IMG/VR virus record: IMGVR_UViG_3300009443_000015
Span: 1-38,943 of that record
Strand: one strand, 5' to 3'
Length of the DNA: 38,943 nucleotides
From: a virus
Numbering within the stretch: the stretch's first letter is position 1; each line of letters begins with the position of its first letter. The notes beneath the pieces are model-generated. The model was not told the DNA's origin and searched no databases. It saw nothing but the letters and a program-made list of their open reading frames with translations. Below, one piece after another: positions 8,842-16,005 of this stretch. The translations under genes and the position numbers were made by a program.

Positions 8842-11082
8842 ATGGCTAACACCTACGTAGACTATACAGCAACAGCAGCACAGCAGTACTTTGCTTTTAA
8901 CTTTCCGTATCTTGAGGACGAACACGTTATTGTGGAAATCGAGGGTGTAGATCAAACGATCACTACAAACTACACCATTGAAACATCTCCGTCTCAACGC
9001 ATCAATCTAAGCAATCCAACAACTGCTCTTGCTGGTGGTGAGTTAGTGCGTATAAAACGTAGGTCAGCACCTAACGCGAACCTCGTAGACTTCCAAAACG
9101 GATCGGTGTTAACAGAGTCTGAGTTAGACAGAGCGTACTTACACAACCGTTACTTAGCTGAAGAAGCTACTGAAGGTGCGGATTCCGGCTTGAAAGAACT
9201 GGAAGGTAGTACGAACTTTAACGCTAACAACAAGCAGATCAAGAACTTAGCGGACGGTACGCTTGCTACAGATGCAGTTAACAAAGGATACATAGACACA
9301 CAGATCGCACTTAGCGATACCAACTTAGCTGGGTTCTATAAATCTACACATACTGGTAACGGAACTGATAACGTCTTCACTCTTTCATTTACTCCGCAAA
9401 CAACAGACGCAAAAGCGTACATCGTATCGATAGATGGTCTTGTACAAGTTCCAGATACTGACTACACGATAGGTGCTACAGCTATTACATTTAATACGAT
9501 ACCTTCTAACTCTGCTGAGGTATGTGTGGTTGCTACTGCCGCTGCTAGTGTTACTACGGTTAATGAAGCACGAGTAACTGCATTAGGCACAAGCGATACG
9601 AGGTCTTTAGCTACTTGGACTAGGGATTTAGGAACACCTGTAGCTACAGGTTCAACGACCGCTAGGAGTCTTAGTGATAGGTTTACTGACGTTGTAAATG
9701 TCTTGGATTACGGAGTTAAGAATGACGGTACGGATCACACTACAGGAGATGATAACGCTACTCGGATTCAAAGTATTATAGATACCAAAAAATCTGTTTA
9801 CTTCCCTAAAGGTGAATATAAAATATCTACTGCCTTAAATTTAGATAGTGTTACAATTTATGGTGAGGGTATGGATAGTACCATAATAAAACCATACGAT
9901 TGTAAGGCTTTAATAATTGATGGTACAGGACTTGTGGGGGGTTATGCGAATTATGTTACTGTTCGAGACTTGACGATTGAATGCGACAATATTACTAATG
10001 CACAAACTGAAGCTGTATTAATTAAAGATTCTTACAGGATAAACTTTGAAAGAATTAAAGTATGGCAAATACCGATTGGATCGGGTGTTGATGTAGGTGT
10101 GAGACTATCGGGCAAATGTTTATTTAATTGTTTTAATAACTTGTCGATAGTCGGTAATGGTTCGGGCGGCAGTTTTACGAACTCTTGTTTATACCTAAAC
10201 ACATCTTCCGACGGACAATCAAAACCTACATTTTTTAACTTAGACGCAGAAAACGCAACAACGGCTGTTTATATTGATTCTGACGCTTCTACTGATGTTT
10301 ACAATATATACGTAGAAAGAACTAATAAAGGTGTTTATATAAAATCAAGTCCTACAAGTTCGTACCCCGTGGATGTTAATTTTATGGGCGGTACTATGAT
10401 TATACCCTACGCGGGTAGTAGGGGTTTTAGTTTTGACGGCACTTTTAGTAACGAAGAATCATACAATATAAGCAATATACAGTTTGGTTCCTCTGATAAA
10501 TTAACTAGAAATTTAGCTTTTGTAGAAAATGTTTCGTTTATTTGGAATAATAAATCTAAAATATCTTTAACAAATATAAATTGGGATTGGATTAGATATA
10601 GTAGAGTTCTTGAAAATGCTATAGCTTTTTATCCCGATCACCCCACAGCTACAAAAGAATTACAAAATTATAAAAGTATTATACGAAAAACAGGTATACC
10701 CGATCTTACTGCAACTGATATATTTAAATTAGACGGTCTAAATGCAGGAGGTGCGGGAGGGGGTAAGTCAGGAGTGTTTGTAACAGTCAAAGCCTTTTTA
10801 GATTTTAATGGTTATGGAAAGGCGTTAGAGCAAAGTGTTTTTGTAATTCAAGACAGAAGCGACCAAAACGCTTTTATTTGTGATAAACAGGTATTAGCGT
10901 CTACCGTTCATAATGATGTAGCTTCTAATTTTTCGGTACAATCACTTGAGGTGTCCGCTATAGAAGATACAGATAATATCAGATTTCAAGTCACCATAGA
11001 TTTCAACACAGCGGTTTTAACAACTGTTAATCCTGTTTTTGAAGTTGAAGTTATAGGTGAGTGCGATTTTACAAAACTTTAA
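8842..11082 (+). CDS. tail fibre/tailspike with T7-type N-terminal domain and beta-helix
   Basis: A 746-residue receptor-binding protein. Residues 1-110 match the T7 tail fibre N-terminal domain (Phage_T7_tail family): YxxxxxQxxFxFxFPYL, VRIKRRS, then LTESELDRAYLHNRYLAEEA. This part attaches to the tail. Residues 110-280 include a KQIKNLADGTLATDAVNKGYID segment and a beta-rich repeat-like region. From about 285 (NVLDYGVKNDGT, FPKGEYKIS near 322) it has the entry signature of pectate-lyase-type beta-helices found in tailspikes, so polysaccharide binding or cleavage is possible; no catalytic residues are identifiable. Base composition becomes more A/T-rich after about 9720, suggesting module exchange. 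The leader is A/T-rich without a clear Shine-Dalgarno site. Confidence 0.85.
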   Translation: MANTYVDYTATAAQQYFAFNFPYLEDEHVIVEIEGVDQTITTNYTIETSPSQRINLSNPTTALAGGELVRIKRRSAPNANLVDFQNGSVLTESELDRAYLHNRYLAEEATEGADSGLKELEGSTNFNANNKQIKNLADGTLATDAVNKGYIDTQIALSDTNLAGFYKSTHTGNGTDNVFTLSFTPQTTDAKAYIVSIDGLVQVPDTDYTIGATAITFNTIPSNSAEVCVVATAAASVTTVNEARVTALGTSDTRSLATWTRDLGTPVATGSTTARSLSDRFTDVVNVLDYGVKNDGTDHTTGDDNATRIQSIIDTKKSVYFPKGEYKISTALNLDSVTIYGEGMDSTIIKPYDCKALIIDGTGLVGGYANYVTVRDLTIECDNITNAQTEAVLIKDSYRINFERIKVWQIPIGSGVDVGVRLSGKCLFNCFNNLSIVGNGSGGSFTNSCLYLNTSSDGQSKPTFFNLDAENATTAVYIDSDASTDVYNIYVERTNKGVYIKSSPTSSYPVDVNFMGGTMIIPYAGSRGFSFDGTFSNEESYNISNIQFGSSDKLTRNLAFVENVSFIWNNKSKISLTNINWDWIRYSRVLENAIAFYPDHPTATKELQNYKSIIRKTGIPDLTATDIFKLDGLNAGGAGGGKSGVFVTVKAFLDFNGYGKALEQSVFVIQDRSDQNAFICDKQVLASTVHNDVASNFSVQSLEVSAIEDTDNIRFQVTIDFNTAVLTTVNPVFEVEVIGECDFTKL

Positions 11083-11093
11083 AACTATAAGAT

Positions 11094-11228
11094 ATGAGTA
11101 ACGTACAAGTACAACTTCGCAGAGGAACGACCGCCCAACACGCCGTTTATACGGGGCCACAAGGCGAGGTCACAGTAGACACCGATAAGAACGCCCTGGT
11201 GTTGCACGATGGAGCTACGGACTGCTAA
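11094..11228 (+). CDS. 44-aa truncated tail-fibre adaptor domain (QLRRGTTAQHA type)
   Basis: A very short frame beginning MSNVQVQLRRGTTAQHAVY, followed by GEVTVDTDKNALVLHDGAT and then a stop. This is the well-known N-terminal module of many phage tail-fibre and tropism-determinant proteins (Mtd-N-like), which normally continues after HDGAT with GG and a long distal domain. Here it ends after two further residues. It may be a decayed fibre gene or a free-standing adaptor. It starts 11 bases after the tail fibre stop, and its stop overlaps the next ATG (TAATG). Its G+C is visibly higher than in the flanking genes. Confidence 0.6.
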   Translation: MSNVQVQLRRGTTAQHAVYTGPQGEVTVDTDKNALVLHDGATDC

Positions 11229-11479
11229 TGACCGAAACCCTCTCACACTTCCTCGACACCGCCCTTGCCGTCGTTATAGCCGTCATTGGGTGGGCGATTA
11301 AAAAGTTCTCTGACCGGCTTGATACCGACGAGAAACGCCTGACCAGGATCGAGGTTGAACTCGCCGCTCAACGCGAGAGGGATAACGCCGTTGAAAACCG
11401 TATGAGCGGGTTGGAATCGACGATCAAAGAAATTAATCATAAGATTGACCGCATGATGGAAATGCTAATGAGGAAATAA
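11228..11479 (+). CDS. small membrane protein with coiled coil (holin- or spanin-like)
   Basis: An 83-residue protein with one predicted membrane helix at about 9-26 (Leu/Val/Ala/Ile-rich, ending in GWAIKK) followed by a charged coiled coil from 30 to the end. An N-terminal anchor plus coiled coil is the topology of inner-membrane spanins and of some phage holin-like proteins; I cannot choose between these. The start overlaps the previous stop as TAATG, so translation is probably coupled. The segment 11094-11479 is more G+C-rich and uses C-ending codons more than its neighbours, hinting at separate origin. An antisense open frame over the same bases is taken as a shadow. Confidence 0.6.
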   Translation: MTETLSHFLDTALAVVIAVIGWAIKKFSDRLDTDEKRLTRIEVELAAQRERDNAVENRMSGLESTIKEINHKIDRMMEMLMRK

Positions 11480-11481
11480 TT

Positions 11482-11610
11482 ATGCCAAAAGGATTATACG
11501 CAAACATTAACAGAAGAAAGAAACTCGGTATTAGCCGTAGTAAGAAGAAATCAACTATAGCACCTAAAGCGTACGCTAATATGAAGCGTGGATTTCCGAA
11601 GAAGAAATAA
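11482..11610 (+). CDS. 42-aa basic phage protein (MPKGLYAN family)
   Basis: A short, strongly basic protein beginning MPKGLYANINRRKK and ending GFPKKK. Proteins starting MPKGLYANI with a Lys/Arg-rich body recur in aquatic T7-like and related phages near tail-fibre genes; their function is unknown to me. The ATG is 2 bases after the previous stop and its own stop overlaps the next start (TAATG), so it belongs to a tightly coupled run of small genes. Confidence 0.7.
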   Translation: MPKGLYANINRRKKLGISRSKKKSTIAPKAYANMKRGFPKKK

Positions 11611-11849
11611 TGAGGTCTGCTTCTATATCTTTAAGGGCATCCGATAAGTCCGCTAAAGGCGGGCTCAGTGAGTCGGGAAGGAAGCGTATTAACAAGCTTA
11701 CTGGTTCCAAACTTAAAAGACCTCAGCCTGGCGGTGGTCCACGTAAGCGTTCCTTCTGTGCTAGGATGAGCGGTAACAAAGGACCGATGAAAGACAGCAA
11801 GGGTCGTCCTACTCGTAAGGCTTTGGCGTTGCGTAGGTGGAAGTGTTAA
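11610..11849 (+). CDS. DUF6321-like small basic protein
   Basis: A 79-residue basic protein with a clear family signature: KGGLSESGRKRINKLTGS, then KRPQPGGGPRKRSFCARM, and a C-terminal LALRRWKC. This pattern (GGL...G...TGS.LK.PQ..GGPR..SFCARM...ARASL.RW.C) is common in phages and has been called DUF6321; the role is unknown, possibly virion-associated. It has two cysteines (FCARM and the C-terminal residue). It is coupled to the previous gene by a TAATG overlap and followed after 3 bases by the next start. Confidence 0.8.
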   Translation: MRSASISLRASDKSAKGGLSESGRKRINKLTGSKLKRPQPGGGPRKRSFCARMSGNKGPMKDSKGRPTRKALALRRWKC

Positions 11850-11852
11850 CAC

Positions 11853-12119
11853 ATGGCTAGACCGTACAGAAGACCTCGTGTTGTTAGACCGAGTCCATTA
11901 ATCGCTCAGTACAATACACTTGGTGCAGTTGCTGCTGGTGGTGTAACGGAAGCGGTAACTACAGCAACAGCTGCTAAAGCAGTGACAGATTCCATTACAG
12001 CTGACCCTGACATCATCGGGTTAAGTGGTGGTAATGCACCGTTGAGTGACCCACAGATTGATTCTTTAGGAGCAACTGCTAGTGATAACTTAGATGTTTA
12101 CAATGGAGGAGGAGCATAA
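11853..12119 (+). CDS. hypothetical 88-aa protein
   Basis: Not recognised. The N-terminal 18 residues are Arg/Pro-rich (RPYRRPRVVRPSP); the rest is Ala/Thr/Gly-rich, with short hydrophobic helices around 22-50, and ends in an Asp-containing segment and GGGA. No cysteine, no convincing membrane helix. It lies inside a run of tightly spaced small genes between the tail fibre and terminase, so an accessory virion or tail role is plausible from position only. Confidence 0.6.
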   Translation: MARPYRRPRVVRPSPLIAQYNTLGAVAAGGVTEAVTTATAAKAVTDSITADPDIIGLSGGNAPLSDPQIDSLGATASDNLDVYNGGGA

Positions 12120-12122
12120 CAA

Positions 12123-12356
12123 ATGGCAACTTTTAGCAAAAGAATACAACTTAGACGAGACACCGCAGCTAACTGGGCATCCGAGAACCCTGTACTTTTA
12201 GAAGGTGAACTGGGTCTTGAATTGGATGACAGTCGTAACAGGATGAAGATCGGAAACGGGACGGATGCTTGGAACGACTTACCTTACTTCTTAGATGCAC
12301 GTGAAGAGGAAGTCGGAGATTACGACGACTTCTTAGATGGTTTAAGCACACCGTAA
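12123..12356 (+). CDS. short tail-fibre adaptor protein (IQLRRDTAANW type)
   Basis: A 77-residue protein with the motif FSKRIQLRRDTAANW, then NPVLLEGELGLE and a KIGNGTDAWNDLPYF ending, followed by an acidic tail. This is the compact beta-structured module found at the N-terminus of many phage fibres and hyaluronidase-like tail proteins, here as a stand-alone gene. A run GGAGGAGGAG near the end of the preceding gene can serve as ribosome-binding site. Together with the 44-aa protein at 11094 it is one of two separate copies of this type of module downstream of the main fibre. A role as a fibre adaptor or cap is inferred. Confidence 0.7.
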   Translation: MATFSKRIQLRRDTAANWASENPVLLEGELGLELDDSRNRMKIGNGTDAWNDLPYFLDAREEEVGDYDDFLDGLSTP

Positions 12357-12366
12357 CGAGAGAGAG

Positions 12367-12711
12367 ATGAGTAGTTTATTAACACAGTTAGGTCAGAAGG
12401 TTAAAGCCAAGCTTGATAACAAGTTTGATAAGTCCGGAGGCTTGATTAGTGGTTCGGTAAATATATCACAATCTCTGCAAATTGGATCATATCTAACATC
12501 TAGTTTACCGGAACCAGGAACGTCAGGACGTTTAATATACGTTACTGATGGTGACGGCAGTGGTGGTCCTTGTATAGCCGTTGACGATGGGGATGAGTGG
12601 AAAATAGTAGAGCTAGGTGGTGCGGTTCCTACTGCTACTCATATACTTGCGGAAGACGGAGACAGTTTAACTACTGAGGCTGGAGCTATTTTAATAACCG
12701 AGGCTACTTGA
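12367..12711 (+). CDS. small virion/fibre protein sharing its N-terminus with the 12778 gene
   Basis: A 114-residue protein whose first 11 residues, MSSLLTQLGQK, are identical to those of the larger protein encoded at 12778-13752. After that the two diverge: this one continues with a Lys/Asp-rich helix, a serine-rich beta segment and a C-terminal beta-rich part (LIYVTDGDGSGGPCIAVDDGDEWK) that resembles the small domains seen in phage tail appendages. It ends with a Thr/Ala/Glu-rich tail. The shared leader suggests both proteins dock at the same place, or descend from a duplicated start. A GAGAGAGA purine run lies just before the ATG. Confidence 0.65.
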   Translation: MSSLLTQLGQKVKAKLDNKFDKSGGLISGSVNISQSLQIGSYLTSSLPEPGTSGRLIYVTDGDGSGGPCIAVDDGDEWKIVELGGAVPTATHILAEDGDSLTTEAGAILITEAT

Positions 12712-12741
12712 CAGTTATAACCTGAGCTTATACTCTTTATT

Positions 12742-12777
12742 CACATTCATTAACCTCAAAAAGAAAGTATATATATT
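12742..12777 (+). promoter_or_regulatory. leader of the repeat-rich fibre gene, matching the capsid leader
   Basis: CACATTCA at 12742-12749 is followed 28 bases later by the start codon, with TTAAC in between and ATATATTATG spanning the start. The capsid gene has the same CACATTCA, a TTAAC and ATATATTATG with 29 bases between the octamer and the ATG. The match in sequence and distance suggests a shared promoter or translation leader. Which of the two it is cannot be told from sequence. Confidence 0.35.
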
Positions 12778-13752
12778 ATGTCTAGTTTGCTTACCCAGTT
12801 GGGTCAAAAAACAAAAGTAGAGCTTGATAAGAAGCTCGCCCTCGCAGGTGGAACAATGACTGGGGCTTTGACCCTCAGCGGTGCTCCAACTGCTTCCCTT
12901 CACGCCGCTACCAAAGCATACGTTGATTCAGTATCTTCAACTGCTTCCGGTCTGCAAACTGAACTTGACGCTACTCAAGCTGGTGCAGGGCTCGGTGCTA
13001 ACGGTGCTTACACAGCTAATGGTTCTGCCAACTACATCAGTTCGGTAACAACTCTTCAAGCTGCTGATAACGCCCTTGATACTCAGATTAAAGCCAATGC
13101 TGATGCAATTGCTTCTAACGATACTGACATCTCCACCTTACAATCTAACGTAAGCAGCAATGACTCGGACATCGCCACCCTTCAATCGAACGTTAGCTCG
13201 AACGACAGCGACATCGCTACTCTTCAGTCCAACGTTTCTTCGAATGATAGTGACATCGCTTCCTTACAGTCCGATGTATCCGCTAACACTTCTGCTATCA
13301 GCAGCAACGACAGCGACATCTCTGCTCTGCAAACTCAAGCTGGTTCCCTCGCTTCTGACGGTAACTCCGCTTCCTTCTCCGGTGACATCTCAGCTGCTAA
13401 CGCTGTATTCTCCGGCAACTTAACAGTACAAGGAACAACTACTTCAGTACAGACCACCAACATCGATGTTTCTGACTCGTTGATGAATCTGTCTAAAGGT
13501 GCTGCTTCTGGTGCTAACGCTTCTAATGACGGTGGTTTCATCGTTGAGCGTGGTTCTTCCGAAAGCAATGTTGCATTCATCTGGGACGAAGGAGACGACA
13601 AGTTCAAGGTTCTTTCAACCTCCGCAACTGCTGCTTCTTCCGACATCTCCGGAACTGACGGTTCGGCTGCTCTTGCTGATCTTGACGCTAATCTCTACCA
13701 CAACGGTACAGAGTTAGGAACAGTCGCTGAGTTTGAATCTGCTTTAAGCTAA
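12778..13752 (+). CDS. repeat-rich fibre-like structural protein, probably abundant
   Basis: A 324-residue protein. Residues 1-11 repeat the N-terminus of the upstream 114-aa protein. Residues 20-55 contain GGTMTGALTLSGAP...AATKAYVDS, a module common in phage fibres. Residues 113-187 hold a 14-residue repeat of the SNDSDIATLQSNVS type (four near-perfect copies, a half unit, a final copy) with I/L/V at heptad spacing, expected to form a trimeric coiled coil. The C-terminal third has the beta-rich appendage domain NLTVQGTTTSV...SDSLMNLSKG...GFIVERG...AFIWDEGDDKF found in marine phage virion proteins. Codons favour C-ending forms as in the capsid gene, and it has its own leader and a strong terminator, so high expression is likely. 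Exact virion location unknown. Confidence 0.75.
   Translation: MSSLLTQLGQKTKVELDKKLALAGGTMTGALTLSGAPTASLHAATKAYVDSVSSTASGLQTELDATQAGAGLGANGAYTANGSANYISSVTTLQAADNALDTQIKANADAIASNDTDISTLQSNVSSNDSDIATLQSNVSSNDSDIATLQSNVSSNDSDIASLQSDVSANTSAISSNDSDISALQTQAGSLASDGNSASFSGDISAANAVFSGNLTVQGTTTSVQTTNIDVSDSLMNLSKGAASGANASNDGGFIVERGSSESNVAFIWDEGDDKFKVLSTSATAASSDISGTDGSAALADLDANLYHNGTELGTVAEFESALS
13114..13338 (+). repeat. 42-bp in-gene tandem repeat (14-residue coiled-coil units)
   Basis: Four consecutive 42-bp units encode SNDTDISTLQSNVS-like segments, followed by a half unit and one partial unit. The DNA copies differ mostly at synonymous positions, so the protein repeat is selected while the DNA has diverged. 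This is a protein-structural repeat and not a CRISPR array. Confidence 0.8.
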
Positions 13753-13776
13753 GCTTTATAACTCATCATCCATTAA

Positions 13777-13810
13777 AGGGGCGGTTCTTAGGAGCCGCCT
13801 CTTTTTGTTT
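13777..13810 (+). terminator. strong intrinsic terminator after the fibre-like gene
   Basis: An 11-bp stem (13777-13787 with 13792-13802, containing two G-T pairs), a 4-base loop and a T-run TTTTTGTTT. It lies 24 bases after the stop at 13752 and before the terminase genes. Confidence 0.9.
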
Positions 13811-13842
13811 ACAAAGATAACAAGCTTTATTACTATAACACT

Positions 13843-14103
13843 ATGCTCAGTCACAAAGAGGGAAGTAAACTGCACGACAAGATTGCAGACGCATATAGGA
13901 ACAGTATAGATATGATGGACGAACACGGAGAGTACAACGCTGCTCTACTTAACGGTGCTCGTCAGTTCCTTAAGGATAACAATGTTACTATGGACAATGG
14001 CTTAGGTACACCCTTACAAGCGTTAAACAGTCAGATAGAAGCGTTACCATTTGAAGAAGAAGAACAACAACATCGAGATACCACCCAAGCTCAAGGACTT
14101 TAG
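13843..14103 (+). CDS. terS: terminase small subunit (gp18-like DNA maturase A)
   Basis: An 86-residue acidic protein of the same size as T7 gp18 (89 aa), placed immediately before the large terminase as in T7. It has an N-terminal helix (EGSKLHDKIADAYRNSIDMM), a central YNAALLNGARQFLKDNNVT segment comparable to the LYNAINKLLDRHKF helix of gp18, and an acidic C-terminal tail (PFEEEEQ). The small subunit recognises concatemer DNA and regulates the nuclease. The last 53 bases overlap the large subunit frame. Sequence similarity is weak; synteny carries much of the call. Confidence 0.8.
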   Translation: MLSHKEGSKLHDKIADAYRNSIDMMDEHGEYNAALLNGARQFLKDNNVTMDNGLGTPLQALNSQIEALPFEEEEQQHRDTTQAQGL

Positions 14104-15748
14104 AAACTTTCTATACCTAGTTTGGAAACACCTTAATCTGCCAGACCCTACACCGCTTCAATACGATATAGCGGAGTACATGCAACACGGTCCTAAGAGA
14201 TCGTTAATCATGGCGTTCCGTGGTGTGGGTAAGTCCTGGGTATGTAGTGCGTATGTAGTACACCAGCTACTGCTAGACCCGTCTAAGAACATACTTGTTG
14301 TATCAGCCAGTAAGAATAGATCAGATGACTTCTCTACGTTTACTCTTCGTATCATTCAAGAGATTCCTATTCTTCAAGGATTAAAGCCATCAGAGAACCA
14401 ACGCTTTAGTAAGATAGCTTTTGATGTAGGCCCTGCTCCGGCAGCTCACGCTCCCTCCGTTAAGTCATTAGGTATAACATCACAGCTTACAGGTTCTCGT
14501 GCTGATATAATCGTAGCAGATGACGTAGAAGTTCCTAACAACTCAGCTACACAAGGTATGCGTGACAAGCTAGACGAACAAGTAAAAGAGTTTGAAGCTA
14601 TCCTTAAACCCTTAGACACCTCTCGTATCCTCTTCTTAGGTACTCCACAGTGTGAAGACTCTATCTATAACAAACTACGAGAAAGAGGCTACAACGCTCG
14701 TATATGGCCTTCTGAGTATCCTAACGCTAAAGAAGCTGCTTACAACTATGCTGGCGATCTAGCACCCCTTCTAGCGGACGCTATAGACGAAGACACTGTA
14801 GGTACTACAACAGAACCTCTTAGATTCTCTGACTTAGACTTAGAAGAACGTAAGATGTCCTACGGACGTACAGGATACGCTCTACAGTTCATGCTTAATC
14901 CTAAGCTATCAGATGCTGATCGATACCCATTAAAGATTAACGATCTTATTATAATGGATGTAGATGTAGACTTAGCTCCTGAAAAAGTAGTGTGGTCTAG
15001 TGACGATGATAACACAGATAGAGAACTGCCTAATGTAGGACTCAGTGGGGACCGCTATAGACGACCTTCTAATACTGTAGGTGATATGATACCTTATACC
15101 GGTTCTGTACTCTCTATCGATCCCTCTGGACGTGGTAAGGATGAAACAGGTTATGCAGTAGTTAAGATGCTTAACGGTCAACTATACGTTCCCGATGCCG
15201 GAGGTATAAAAGGTGGTTACGACGAAAAGACGTTAAAGCATCTGGTCGCTATAGCTAAGGATAACAAAGTTAATAAAGTAGTTATAGAGTCTAACTTTGG
15301 TGACGGTATGTTTATGGAGCTTATAAAGCCTCTATTTAGAACAAGCTATCCTGTAACTATAGAAGAGGTACGTCATAACAAACAAAAGGAACTTCGTATA
15401 GTAGATACTTTAGAACCAGTTCTTAATAGCCATCGCTTAATCATCGACCCTTCTGTTATAACTTATGATTACAAATCAGCTCTTACATATCCTATAGAAC
15501 AACAAACTAGGTATATGCTGATGTATCAATTATCTAGAATAACAAGAGATAGAGGTAGCTTAGTTCATGACGACCGTCTAGATGCTCTATCTATAGCTAT
15601 AGCTTATTGGGTAGAACAAATGGCTAATGATGTAGATCAAAGTATGTTAGATCGTAAACAAGAACTACTACATAAAGAACTTCAAACGTTTACTGATAGC
15701 TTCCATAAGACTAATAATAACAAAGCTGTAGCTAACCTTTGGATGTAA
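14051..15748 (+). CDS. terL: terminase large subunit (gp19-like DNA maturase B)
   Basis: A 565-residue packaging ATPase-nuclease (T7 gp19 is 586 aa). Walker A AFRGVGKS at about 55-62; Walker B IIVADDVE at about 153-160, preceded by the hallmark SLGITSQLTGSRAD. The nuclease domain has SIDPSGRGKDETGYAV with D357, VIESNFGDGMF with E413, and HDDRLDAL with D507/D511. The only usable initiation codon before the conserved N-terminal helix (KDFRNFLYLVWKHLNLP) is a TTG at 14051, inside the small subunit gene, without a clear Shine-Dalgarno site; an in-frame stop at 14036 excludes anything earlier. The next ATG would remove 43 conserved residues. Translation by coupling to the small subunit, or by +1 frameshifting, is possible. 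Confidence 0.95.
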   Translation: MKKKNNNIEIPPKLKDFRNFLYLVWKHLNLPDPTPLQYDIAEYMQHGPKRSLIMAFRGVGKSWVCSAYVVHQLLLDPSKNILVVSASKNRSDDFSTFTLRIIQEIPILQGLKPSENQRFSKIAFDVGPAPAAHAPSVKSLGITSQLTGSRADIIVADDVEVPNNSATQGMRDKLDEQVKEFEAILKPLDTSRILFLGTPQCEDSIYNKLRERGYNARIWPSEYPNAKEAAYNYAGDLAPLLADAIDEDTVGTTTEPLRFSDLDLEERKMSYGRTGYALQFMLNPKLSDADRYPLKINDLIIMDVDVDLAPEKVVWSSDDDNTDRELPNVGLSGDRYRRPSNTVGDMIPYTGSVLSIDPSGRGKDETGYAVVKMLNGQLYVPDAGGIKGGYDEKTLKHLVAIAKDNKVNKVVIESNFGDGMFMELIKPLFRTSYPVTIEEVRHNKQKELRIVDTLEPVLNSHRLIIDPSVITYDYKSALTYPIEQQTRYMLMYQLSRITRDRGSLVHDDRLDALSIAIAYWVEQMANDVDQSMLDRKQELLHKELQTFTDSFHKTNNNKAVANLWM

Positions 15749-15887
15749 GTCGTTCTACTGTTGTAGACACACCTATCCTTAAAAACGTGCGTTATAACGA
15801 AACCTTCAATACTTAAAACGTATAAAGCTGTTAGAGGTAACGATTGAATGAACCAAGTAGCTATAGTAGCTTTACCGTTAACACTGT

Positions 15888-16005
15888 ACTTACGCTTTGC
15901 TTACGTTTAAAGAGGACGAGCTAATGTACCTTATAGATATAGCTATAGCTTATGAAACCTCTAACGAAACGATGTACTTACGATGTACTTACTCCTTTAC
16001 TTACG
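15888..16005. repeat. ACTTACG short-repeat cluster
   Basis: ACTTACG or a one-base variant occurs at 15888, 15899 (GCTTACG), 15976, 15987 (ACTTACT) and 15999. Two copies form a perfect adjacent 11-bp tandem, GATGTACTTAC, at 15971-15981 and 15982-15992. Position after the terminase recalls the short-repeat arrays next to the T7 terminal repeat. Confidence 0.5.

Noticed and set aside
11094-12356. Mtd-like fibre modules suggesting a diversity-generating retroelement
   Set aside because: No reverse transcriptase, template repeat or adenine-directed variable repeat is present in the window.
13114-13338. Regular repeats that could suggest a CRISPR array
   Set aside because: The repeats are in-frame 42-bp coding units with no unique spacers.
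13335-13646. Minus-strand open frames here and elsewhere (for example 22194-22550, 33093-33338)
   Set aside because: All lie opposite well supported + strand genes and have shadow-type composition; no minus-strand gene is supported.
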